Part shown: positions 19,479 through 28,090 of the stretch, one piece after another | Layout of the letters: each line of letters opens with the position of its first letter | Position numbering within the stretch: the stretch's first letter is position 1 | NCBI RefSeq assembly: GCF_026210795.1 | Contig: NC_089433.1 | Location: 3,373,001 to 3,437,000 of the forward strand | DNA from: Rhizophagus irregularis | Taxonomy: Eukaryota > Glomeromycota > Glomeromycetes > Glomerales > Glomeraceae | Direction: 5' to 3' | Length of the DNA: 64,000 nt | Notes under the pieces: generated by a model | Seen by the model: the letters and a program-made list of their open reading frames with translations, nothing else | Database searches by the model: none | Told to the model about the DNA's origin: nothing | Translations under genes and position numbers: made by a program

Positions 19479-21047
19479 TCATACATTAAAATCAAAATAT
19501 TCATTTAGTTTACTTTGCCTTTTTTCATTTATATTATCAAAAAAGATCCTTTTTTTCAATTTAATTAAATTTTTCATTTCTAAATTACCAATTTCTAAAT
19601 CTTTTTGTTGAATATATTTAATTACATTTTCAATGCTATTTAACGCAACTATTGTAGAGATTTCATCTTGCTCCTCTTCCTCTTCAATTTCCCTTTCATT
19701 TGTTCCCTTTACAACGTCAACAATTTCTTGTAATGATAATTCCTCTTCAGCAGATGCTCTATTATCAATATTAATATAGTCATTCACAGCTAAAGGATCT
19801 ACGAATCCTAACTCATCAATTAATGATTGTAATTCATGTCCAATATTATCTTCTTCATAATCGGAATTGTCTGAACATTCAGAATCTTCCATATTATTAT
19901 TGGGAAGGATTCCAGCTTTAGCCCAACTGTTAAGAATTGTTTTTTTAGATACTTTTTTCCAGGCATCAGCAATTAAATTGATTGAATCAAAAATATCAAT
20001 TGGGGGTGGAATGGGGTCTCCCTCTTCATAAAAAACATAAGCTTGAATACGATTTTGACATAGCAATTTGCGATATTGTGCTTTTAAACTATAAATAATG
20101 CCTTGATCTAATGGTTGAAGAAATGATGTTGTATTTGGTGGTAAAAAATGAACCTTAACATTTGAAAGACTATTGATGTTCTCAGATTCATGACATCTAG
20201 CATTATCTATTAGTAAAATAATATGCCGATTTTCTCTAAGCATTTTGGAATTTAATCTTTCAAGATAATGTTTGAAAATACTTCTTTGCATCCAAGCTTT
20301 AGAGTTCCAATAATACCAAACAGGGAGAGATCTTTTTTCAATTCCCTTTAATGCACGTGGTGTTTCATATTTATGAATAAAAACTAAAGGCAATCTTTCA
20401 TCACCAGAAGCATTACAAGTTGCCAAAATACTAACACGTTCTTTAGGACGTTTTTTACCAAGTACAGGATCATGTGCTATTGTTTTGGATGGTTCTAAAC
20501 GCCAAAAAAGAGCAGTTTCATCACAGTTCCAGATATCTTTTAGTTCATATGCTTGAAGAATTTCTCGTAATTCAGCTCTCATTTGTGGAAGTTCATCAAT
20601 AGGAGCACTGCCAGCTTCTCCTTTTTTTTTATATGTATGCAAATTATTTCTCTGTTTAAAGTTGCTTAACCATCCTGCAGATGCTGAAAAGTTGGTGATA
20701 TCAAGTAAGTTAGCACACTCTACTGCTTTTTGTTGGATAATAGGCCCATTTATAGTTAAATTTCTTGAAATTTGTTGATCAACCCAAATGCTTATTACTT
20801 CTTCTAGTTGTGGATAAACACTAGATTTTTCACGAAAATTATTTGCATTTGGTAAAGTGGTATCAATGGAAAGCCAATGTTCTGATCTTTTTAAAATATC
20901 AGAAACTGTGCTAGTGGAAATTCCATATTGTGCTGCTAATTGAACACCACTAAGTTTTTGATCTCTTTGTTTTTTGCAGAGTTCTTTCTTTTGAGCTAAT
21001 GTTAAAGATTTCTTCTTTTTATTATTCGTATCTTTGTTTTCTCTCAT
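19479..21047 (-). CDS. pogo/Tigger transposase (522 aa)
   Basis: Would cut and paste the element at TA sites. The N-terminus has a psq/CENP-B type helix-turn-helix (LTLAQKKELCKKQRDQK, QLAAQYGISTSTVSDILKR), then a second CENP-B/Tc5-like DNA-binding domain (ECANLL, SAGWLSNFKQRN). The DDE_1 catalytic domain follows, with IWNCDETALFW, ILLIDNARCHES and FLQPLDQGI supplying the acidic triad. An acidic tail closes the protein. I chose the ATG at 21047 because it directly precedes the conserved helix-turn-helix; the open frame extends 36 codons further upstream. It has no internal stops, so it may be functional. It lies antisense to the host gypsy element. Confidence 0.93.
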   Translation of the reverse strand: MRENKDTNNKKKKSLTLAQKKELCKKQRDQKLSGVQLAAQYGISTSTVSDILKRSEHWLSIDTTLPNANNFREKSSVYPQLEEVISIWVDQQISRNLTINGPIIQQKAVECANLLDITNFSASAGWLSNFKQRNNLHTYKKKGEAGSAPIDELPQMRAELREILQAYELKDIWNCDETALFWRLEPSKTIAHDPVLGKKRPKERVSILATCNASGDERLPLVFIHKYETPRALKGIEKRSLPVWYYWNSKAWMQRSIFKHYLERLNSKMLRENRHIILLIDNARCHESENINSLSNVKVHFLPPNTTSFLQPLDQGIIYSLKAQYRKLLCQNRIQAYVFYEEGDPIPPPIDIFDSINLIADAWKKVSKKTILNSWAKAGILPNNNMEDSECSDNSDYEEDNIGHELQSLIDELGFVDPLAVNDYINIDNRASAEEELSLQEIVDVVKGTNEREIEEEEEQDEISTIVALNSIENVIKYIQQKDLEIGNLEMKNLIKLKKRIFFDNINEKRQSKLNEYFDFNV

Positions 21048-21306
21048 GCTAAAGTATATTTTGAAAAAAAAAACAGTGAGAAAAATTGTTTGCCTAATTA
21101 ATAAATGATTGACATAATTATTTCGGACTCCAAAAAAATTAATACGACATATCAAGATTTTTTAACTATAGTTGATCTAGAATAAAATCCGATTTACGAA
21201 ATATCGAGATTTTACTAATAAAGTCCGATATATCAAGACTGTTTTAATATAGATGATTTGGTTCCAGAAGAAAAATCCGAAATAGTGCCAAATCCGGTTT
21301 ATCGAG

Positions 21307-21332
21307 GATCCGATTTATCGAGATTGCCTGTG
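21307..21332 (-). repeat. right terminal inverted repeat of the pogo-like element
   Basis: 26 bp ending GAGATTGCCTGTG, followed by the TA target duplicate and then the second half of the kinase gene. Confidence 0.95.
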
Positions 21333-21735
21333 TATACTGATGAAGATATAATTATAGTAGATAAATCCCCATACTGCGAATATTTTTATCAAAAGACAAG
21401 TAGTTTTGATAGAGGAATAATAAGACCTTTTGGAAATTTTAAAATGGAACAAGAAATTTTCAAATACAAAAATATAATTGATAATGCAGCAGTTATATTT
21501 TTAGAAAATAACGCATGTTGGAAAAATTACATAGGAAGAGAAACTAAAAAGAGTAATGGAGGATATAAAGCATCATATAATACACTCAAAGAAAACGAAT
21601 ATATGGAAATGGTTAAGATGTTCAAACAAAATCAAACAATATATGACAACAAAAAGAAATATAAAGCAGTAAAAATCCAGAACGATAACAAAAGTTGGAA
21701 AATTGTCTATAATGAAATTTTAAAAATAATAAAAA

Positions 21736-22893
21736 ATGGAAACTGACGAATATAATAAAATTGTTAAAAATATTCATGAAAACCCCAAATTTGAATTAAA
21801 AGAAGCCCAACTCTATAGAATAAAAGAAGATAAATTACTTAAAGTAATACAAAAACATGAAGTTGAAGGACTATTATATATGATGCACGATCATGAATTA
21901 TCAGCACATTTTGGAATAAAAGCAATACAAGATAAAATACGAGGAAAATATTGGTGGAATAAAATGATGAAAGATATAGAAAATTATGTTAAATCATGCG
22001 ATAGATGTCAAAGAAGAAATAAACCCCAAGGGAAGAATGAATTAAGCCCAATTAGCGTTAAAACCCCATTTTATCAGATAGGAATTGATTTTGTAGGACC
22101 ATTACCTGCTACTAAAAAGAGAAATCGATATATAATTGTAGCAATGGATTACTTTACTAAATGGCCAGAAGCAAGAGCGACTAAAAGAGATACAGCTGAA
22201 GAAGTAGTTAAATTTCTTTATGAGGATATTATATGTAGACATGGTTGTCCACGAAAAATAATTAGTGATAGAGGCAAACATTTTGACAATAAGATGGTAG
22301 AATTATTAACTAAAAAGTTTGAAATAAAACATAATTTATCAACAAGTTATCATCCCCAAACTAATGGATTAGTAGAAAGATTTAATAAGACGTTATGCGA
22401 ATCATTAGCTAAATTGCAAGAAGATAAACAATGGGACGATAAAATACCATCAGTATTATTTGCATATAGAAATAAAACCCACTCTTCTACAAAAACCAAA
22501 CCATTTTATTTAGTATATGGACGAAAAGCTAATTTCATTGAAGAAGAAACCCAAACCACAGAGAGACTAAATGAGATTATAGAAGGACTACCTTTTCAAA
22601 GAAATATAGCAAAAGAAGAAATTTTAAGATCTCAGGTAAAACAGAAAGAATATCATGATAGCAGAAGTAAAAGGAAAGAAGAATTTAAAATAGGAGACGA
22701 AGTATTAAGATATAACGCAGCACAGCAAAATTCTAAATCAAATAAATTAGACGATAAATGGTCAGGACTATACTTAATACATGAAATATTATTAAATGGA
22801 TCTTATAAATTAAAAGAGTTAGATGGAAAAATATTGAGAAACCCTACGAATGGAGAATTATTGAAGAGATATTTCACGAGAGAACTTAGATAA
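21736..22893 (+). CDS. int: gypsy-1 integrase (385 aa)
   Basis: Would insert the cDNA into the genome. The N-terminal HHCC zinc domain is HDHELSAHFG...CDRCQ. The core carries the DDE residues in GIDFVGPL, IISDRGKHF and the NGLVERFNKTL glutamate. The C-terminal DKWSGLYLIHEIL is a GPY/F-type module. The ATG overlaps the last 11 bases of the kinase frame, so it is probably made by reinitiation or a frameshift. The frame is intact although RT upstream is broken. There is no clear chromodomain after the GPY/F module. Confidence 0.93.
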   Translation: METDEYNKIVKNIHENPKFELKEAQLYRIKEDKLLKVIQKHEVEGLLYMMHDHELSAHFGIKAIQDKIRGKYWWNKMMKDIENYVKSCDRCQRRNKPQGKNELSPISVKTPFYQIGIDFVGPLPATKKRNRYIIVAMDYFTKWPEARATKRDTAEEVVKFLYEDIICRHGCPRKIISDRGKHFDNKMVELLTKKFEIKHNLSTSYHPQTNGLVERFNKTLCESLAKLQEDKQWDDKIPSVLFAYRNKTHSSTKTKPFYLVYGRKANFIEEETQTTERLNEIIEGLPFQRNIAKEEILRSQVKQKEYHDSRSKRKEEFKIGDEVLRYNAAQQNSKSNKLDDKWSGLYLIHEILLNGSYKLKELDGKILRNPTNGELLKRYFTRELR

Positions 22894-22997
22894 ATATCTT
22901 AATTAATTTACAAAATAAAAAGTAAAAGCACAATTGTTAAAGTAAAATATAAAATTTTATTGAAATTTTAAAAATCCCAAGAAGAAAAAGAAGAGAA

Positions 22998-23699
22998 TTA
23001 TAATAGTTTCTTTAAAGCGAGGTTTTCTTCTGAAAAAAAAAAAAAAAAAAAAAAAAAAATTTATTATTAAATGATAATTTTTAGGAATTTAATCTTAAAT
23101 ATTAAAAATAAGATAATATACCTTTGAGACTGAGAAGCAGCCGACCAAGATTTCGATTAAAAGAACGAAGCTCTGAAATGGTATCTTTGAAATTATCTTG
23201 CTCTTGTTCAAGAGCATTAACCTTTTCCTCCATTTCCTCAATTTGATCTTGTAACTTCCAACCGGAAGTCAAATAATGAACATTCTTTTCAAAGAGAGAT
23301 TCGTTTCGCTCCTTCATTTTATCCAATTTGCGTTGGAGAGATTCTGTTTGTTCTGTTAGAAGGAAAGAAAAAAGAGAAGAAGAAATTCATACCATTATTA
23401 GTTAAAAAACTAAGTGAATAAAGTCGATAGTACAAAGGAGTTCTACAGGAGAGTGCATTCAAGACTAGCCCTAGAAGTATAGAAACCCCGTCTACAGGTC
23501 AAAAGATCAACCATTCAAGAACCGGAACTTAAGTTTAAAAACCCCGTCTACAGTTAAACCCCATTCAAGAGACATCCTAAGGACCTTGCGTATGATACCC
23601 ACCCTTAAGTCGAGCTATTTCAGTTTTGCGAGAAGCCTTGAGAGCTTTATAACGAAGTTGAGATTTCTTATTTGAAGAAACTGAGCGGCGAGAAGTCAT
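22998..23699 (-). CDS. antisense three-exon coiled-coil (bZIP-like) gene inside gypsy-1
   Basis: Proposed exons on the minus strand are 23699-23603, 23352-23122 and 23029-22998 (97, 231 and 32 nt; 119 codons). Both introns are phase 1 with G|GT donors (GTGGGT, GTATAT) and strong pyrimidine-rich acceptors ending CTAACAG and TTTTCAG. Joined, the frame runs from ATG to TAA without a stop. The basic start (SNKKSQLRYKALKASRK) is followed by heptads of Leu (ARLKEQTESLQRKL, QIEEMEEKVNALEQEQ) and a leucine-rich end (LLLSLKEENLALKKLL). A basic region before a zipper recalls bZIP proteins, but the basic motif is not canonical. It lies between integrase and the 3' LTR. HTLV-1 HBZ is a known antisense bZIP in a similar position. 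Function here is unknown. Confidence 0.65.
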
Positions 23700-24176
23700 G
23701 ACGAAAGATTATATATATTTTAAAGGGTAAAGGAAAATGTTTTATAACAATGAATGAATGAGGAAAGAAAAGAAAAGGAAAAAGTGAGGTCTTATATAGA
23801 GAAAAAGACGCGACTTGAAGAATGCGTTAAAATTAAACAAAACAAACTTATCACGAAAAGATTTGATGAAAACCCCACGTGGAAATTTATAGAAAAAGAA
23901 ATTTATTTTTAGAACAAAGAACTATACGTTAATTAATTTAAGGAGTTAAAAACAAATTAATTTGGTGAAACATTGATGTCGCGATTTGTTAAAATTAGAG
24001 ATTTATTTTTAGTAATACACGGAAAATTAAGGGGTAGAATAACGGATTGGAGTTAGTATGAAATAAATGTCGCGATTTACTAAAATTAGTAGAAGGAATA
24101 ATTAATTAATAGGACGCGTTTTATTTTGATCCTGTAATACAGATTTTAATTTGGAAATTTATGAGGACACAAATTT
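23700..24176. other. gypsy-1 stretch between the antisense gene and the polypurine tract
   Basis: No gene is seen. It would contain the promoter and 5' leader of the antisense gene. Two similar TAAAATTAG/GTCGCGATTT-containing segments occur near 23970-24000 and 24065-24095. Confidence 0.5.
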
Positions 24177-24191
24177 TAAGGGGGAGGAAAG
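24177..24191 (+). other. polypurine tract of gypsy-1
   Basis: AAGGGGGAGGAAAG ends two bases before the 3' LTR TG. This is the standard plus-strand primer position. Confidence 0.85.
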
Positions 24192-24193
24192 TT

Positions 24194-24714
24194 TGTAGTG
24201 CCATAATTCCAGAATTAACTTTGATTTAAATAATAGAGTATTTCGGAATTATAGGGATCGTCTATATTTTGTGTAACATATATTAATAGTCCGAAGTAAT
24301 TTGGATCGGAAATGAAGATCATCCTAATAGTAATAATGATGTAATAAGTTACAATTAATTTATTATTATTTACGTTGATCGAAGGATCAACATGTAAATT
24401 ATTATATAAACCCCAACTTTTTGACTTAGTATTAGCAGTTCCTTTTCTTTGGAAGTTCCTTTCCGTTTCTTTTAGTTCCTTTTAAATTCTTTTAATTCTT
24501 TTAAATAAAAACTATCATTTTAATTATTATAATTATTTTATAATGTTCTGACGAAATTTTATGATTATATTATTTTACATTTAATAAATAACTGTGTTAT
24601 AATGACATATTTTTACATAATAAAGAATAAACCTTTTATTAAATTATAAATTTTATGACTTTATGAGAGAGACGAAATTCTTGTGGTGACAGAGTGGCAG
24701 AAGCTGTCGTTGCA
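24194..24714 (+). repeat. 3' LTR of gypsy-1
   Basis: 521 bp, matching the 5' LTR with about seven C/T or A/G differences. ATAT follows as the target duplicate. Confidence 0.95.
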
Positions 24715-25050
24715 ATATGATTGATATTTTAACTGTTCGTTCTTGATATTTATGTGTTATGCTTGATATTTGGTCCGTTTGTAAAAACATCAGGCATGAA
24801 CAGATAAAACATCAAGCACAAACAGCTAAAATATCAAGCATGTGATAGATAAGCATCAAGCATGATGGATAGATGAAAATATCAAGTATATGACAGATGA
24901 ATATCAAGCATGCATGAACAAATAAAATATCAAGCATGGACAGATGAACATCAAACTTAAAACAGGTAAAATGTCAGGCACAGTGTAACAATTTGTCAAT
25001 CCATGCTTGATTTTTCATGGCTGATAGTTTAGTCCAACTCGGCTAACCAT

Positions 25051-25582
25051 ATTAAATTGCATAATACTTCTGCGTCATTTTTGGTCAGTTACACTTAAAA
25101 TAAAAAAAATGAAAATTATATGTAATTTTATAATTGTAAAAAAACATTAATTATAATTTTATTCAAATTTTTTTATCACTTTTTAAAACTTTTGATAAAA
25201 TACAAATGAATATTATTTTTATAAAAATTAATTGAATATAATAAAATTAATTAAACAACTTTATAAAATCCTGATGTACAGTTGTACACACTGATTATAA
25301 ATTGGATAAATAACATTTTCATTAATGAAATTAATCGTCACAACAGTGTTACGCCAATGATGATTGATGTACAACAATATTTAATTGTTGCACAATGCAA
25401 ATCAGATAGGGACTTGTAGCGCTACACCAATGGCACAGAGATAGTTATTTGTTAAACAATGTATGAAACGCAGTTTTCAAATCAATTAAAAAGATAAGGA
25501 ACTTTAATGTTGACGTTCCGAAATTTTCATTTTTGTAAACATTGAAAAATTTTAAAATAGTATAAACCATATTTTTGTGACT
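25051..25582. other. AT-rich intergenic stretch
   Basis: No gene is seen. The part near 25270-25395 is a diverged direct copy of about 8995-9126. Confidence 0.5.
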
Positions 25583-25636
25583 ATGATATGTGAAAGATGT
25601 GGAAAGTATTTACATTTTGAATGGTGTAAATCATGC

Positions 25637-26738
25637 TGAGATCCCCCTATTCCCTCTGTCATCAATTTACAGAGTTGCCACATCGAACGGGCATTCCTAT
25701 GGTCGAACGAACGAATAAACGAACGAATGAACAATTAAACGAACAAGCAAATAATCAACGACATAATTAACAAACAACATAATCAACGAACAACATACAA
25801 CAACATTCTTGGTTCATGACATAAATAGCGTTAGTAATATAAAACGTCGAACGATATAAAATAAAATTTAACTTCTCTAAATTTTCCCCAAATTATATCC
25901 ACTTTTACCTTTAATTTCAAACTTCGATAGCTCTCGCTACGAATTATTACTTTCCAAAAGTGTATATTTAATTCATCTTAAAATTTCCATTTATTCAATT
26001 AAAATTAATTAAGCAAACATTAATTAAAGTTTAGGGCGAACCTATTACCTTTAATTAACATTAAACTTTACTAACAAATAATTAAAAAAATAAAACTTAT
26101 ATTTTTATTGAGTTCTGTGGATGAGAACTAAGGAATTACCTTGAATTCCGCTCTCTATATATACAATTTTTATGCTACTTTCTATTCTATCTATATACTA
26201 TCTTTTATGTTCTCTTTACATATTATCTTTGAACTATCTTTCTAATATACTATCTATATTTTAAATACGCTATCTTTTAATATGCTATCTTTTAATATGC
26301 TATCTTTTTATATATGTTCTTTTTAATATATTATCTTTTACGTTCCATCTTTATACTATCTTTTTATATTATCTTTTACATTATTTTGTGTTCTTTAATC
26401 TTTCTGACATTATTTTATATGTTCTTTTAATTCGCTTTATGTGTTTTGCTTATAATCTATCTTTTGTGGCTTATAATTATTCTTTCTTATCGTTCTTATT
26501 GTTAAAGATTGCTAAGCCGCAATTGATCGACTCTATTTATCCTATTGGTTCCTTGTCAATCATTCAATAAATATTACATCATGTAGATCATTACTCTTCC
26601 TAAATGTTTATCCTTTTCGGCTAATTATTTATCCATCTACGCCAATCCACGATTAATTTGTTCGTTCTTAATATTTAATAATTACATTTGGTGGTTGAAT
26701 TTTATCATCTTTTCGTGCTTGATATTCGACCGTTTACA
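25637..26738 (-). repeat. 3' LTR of gypsy-2
   Basis: 1102 bp; on the plus strand TGAGATCCCC...CCGTTTACA. It contains stretches of ACGAACGAATAAACGAACG and a run of CTATCTTTTAATATG-like repeats. Confidence 0.95.
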
Positions 26739-26754
26739 TTATCCCCCTCTTCGC
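26739..26754 (-). other. polypurine tract of gypsy-2
   Basis: On the minus strand GCGAAGAGGGGGATAA abuts the 3' LTR start TGTAAACGG. Confidence 0.8.
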
Positions 26755-26814
26755 TATTTGTGACCTCACAAATAACTTTAATAGAATCGAACTCGTGTCT
26801 TATCCATAATAATT

Positions 26815-28041
26815 TTAATCGAATCGAACTCGGGTCTTATCGAATACCTCTTTTCCTTTAATTACTATTTTTGGTATAAATCCCCTTCGATCATAAAATT
26901 TCTTTAACCATTCTCCATTTTGTGGTGTTTTTAGTATTCTTCCGTCTAATTCTTTGAGTTTATACGCTCCATTTCCAAATTCTTCGTGAATTAAATATGG
27001 TCCTTTCCATTTGTTCTGCAATTTTCCCGACCATTGTTTCTCTCTCCATGCTTCATATAATAATACTTTTTCTCCTATTTCAAATTTAGGTTTTCTAATT
27101 CCCCTTTTGTCGTGTTGTTGTTTTTGTTTCTCTTGAGCTTCTTTCACATTTTCTTTTATTTTCCTTCTTATTACCGGTAGTTCTTCAATTAATATTTTTA
27201 CTCTGTCAGCTAATGTTATTTTATTTTCGTCTTTATCCAATGGTAGTTTTGCTCTCCTTCCGTATGTCGCATAAAAAGGTTTAATCTTTGTTGATGATTG
27301 CTTCTTTGTTCTATATGCAAATAATACAGATGGTATATGTTTATCCCAATTTTCTTCTCCTAATTTGGCTAATCCTTCGCATAAAGTTTTATTGAATCTT
27401 TCGACCAAACCATTTGTTTGTGGCCTATATGGTGTACTTAATCTATGATTTATTCCACACCTTTCTACCAATTCTTCCATCATTCTATTGTTAAAGTGAG
27501 TCCCTCTATCACTAATTATTTTCTTTGGACACCCATGTCTACAAATTATATCCCTCCAAATAAATTCTACTACCTCTTTCGCTGTAGCTTCTTTTAGTGG
27601 TGCGGCCTCGGGCCATTTTGTAAAATAATCCATTGCTACTACAATATACTTATTTCCCTTTTCTGTCTCTTTTAATGGTCCAACTATATCTATTCCAATC
27701 ATCTCGAATGGTTCATTTATCTTTATCGGCATTAATTCGTTCTTTCCTCTTGGTTTTCCTCTCATTTGACAATTCCAACACGTTTTTACATATTCTTCTA
27801 CATCTTCTTTCATATTTTTCCACCAATAATTTTCTTTTATTCTATCTAATGTCGCTTCTACTCCAAAATGTCCTGATAATTCGTTATCATGCATCATGTA
27901 CATCAATCCTTCGTATTCATAATCCCTGATTACTCTAAATTTGTTTTGTCCTTTTACTCTATATAGAATTCCTTCTTTCAATTCATATTTATTCTCCTTT
28001 TCGATATTGTCAATTATTCTCTTGTAATTATTTTCTTCCAT
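26815..28041 (-). CDS. int: gypsy-2 integrase (408 aa)
   Basis: The N-terminal HHCC zinc domain is HDNELSGHFG...CWNCQ. DDE core residues lie in GIDIVGPL, IISDRGTHF and NGLVERFNKTL. The C-terminal GPY/F module is NKWKGPYLIHEEFGNGAYKL. The ORF begins 50 bases after the kinase stop, so it needs reinitiation or a subgenomic message. It closely matches the gypsy-1 integrase throughout. The end lies 76 bases before the 3' LTR. No stop or frameshift is seen, so it is probably functional. Confidence 0.95.
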   Translation of the reverse strand: MEENNYKRIIDNIEKENKYELKEGILYRVKGQNKFRVIRDYEYEGLMYMMHDNELSGHFGVEATLDRIKENYWWKNMKEDVEEYVKTCWNCQMRGKPRGKNELMPIKINEPFEMIGIDIVGPLKETEKGNKYIVVAMDYFTKWPEAAPLKEATAKEVVEFIWRDIICRHGCPKKIISDRGTHFNNRMMEELVERCGINHRLSTPYRPQTNGLVERFNKTLCEGLAKLGEENWDKHIPSVLFAYRTKKQSSTKIKPFYATYGRRAKLPLDKDENKITLADRVKILIEELPVIRRKIKENVKEAQEKQKQQHDKRGIRKPKFEIGEKVLLYEAWREKQWSGKLQNKWKGPYLIHEEFGNGAYKLKELDGRILKTPQNGEWLKKFYDRRGFIPKIVIKGKEVFDKTRVRFD

Positions 28042-28090
28042 AATACCTCTTTAATTGATTTCGCTTCTAAATTTGTTATGTTCTGTATTT

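Larger units (their letters stand above)
19264..21332 (-). mobile_element. pogo/Tigger-type DNA transposon
   Basis: 2069 bp bounded by perfect 26-bp terminal inverted repeats starting CACAGGCAATCTCG, with TA on each side (19262-19263 and 21333-21334). TA duplication and the transposase type place it in the Tc1/mariner/pogo superfamily. Subterminal copies of CCGATATATCGA-like words lie inside both ends. It is inserted in the gypsy-1 kinase gene, so it is younger than that element, and it looks complete. Confidence 0.95.
18881..21746 (+). pseudogene. gypsy-1 P-loop nucleoside/nucleotide kinase, split by a DNA transposon
   Basis: The 5' part carries the P-loop IDGVDGVGKTT, in the style of thymidylate kinase (EGxDGxGKTT), then FNTFKRRR and EWMFRKEVVEQIN. 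A pogo-like element lies at 19264-21332. After it the frame resumes with DEDIIIVDKSPYCEYFYQ, matching the DR...AYQ segment of thymidylate kinases in spacing, then NYIGRETKK. The two halves join in frame if the insert and one TA are ignored. The protein matches the C-terminal domain of the gypsy-2 RT ORF motif by motif, but here it is a separate gene. The ATG at 18881 is followed by an in-frame TAG at 18914-18916; the ATG at 18980 avoids it. The 3' end overlaps the integrase ATG by 11 bases. The likely role is phosphorylating dNMP or deoxynucleosides for reverse transcription; the substrate is unknown. Confidence 0.8.
9249..24714 (+). mobile_element. Ty3/gypsy LTR retrotransposon gypsy-1, enlarged and now defective
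   Basis: Two 521-bp LTRs (TG...CA) bound the element, with ATAT on each outer side as a 4-bp target duplication. A PBS and a polypurine tract are present. The internal order is two small ORFs, gag, protease, RT-RNase H, Cys-rich ORF, coiled-coil ORF, nucleotide kinase, integrase, then an antisense spliced gene. RT before integrase places it in Ty3/gypsy. Defects are a frameshift near 15415, nonsense codons at 16073, 17814 and 18914, and a pogo-like transposon in the kinase. Without that insert the element would be about 13.4 kb, large for the group. LTRs differ at about seven sites, all transitions. Confidence 0.93.
9127..25050. mobile_element. older inverted-repeat element split by gypsy-1
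   Basis: The left arm at 9127-9248 and the reverse complement of the right arm (24715-25050) align. Both run from an outer word like GCC(A/G)AGTT(A/G)GACTAAACTATCAG through TGACATTTTACCTG to repeats of CTTGATATTTATCTGT. gypsy-1 sits between them with ATAT on both sides, so it landed in an existing foldback or MITE-like element. The right arm is longer because it carries more copies of the inner CTTGATATTT-TCTGT repeat. The target duplication of this outer element is unclear. Confidence 0.5.
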
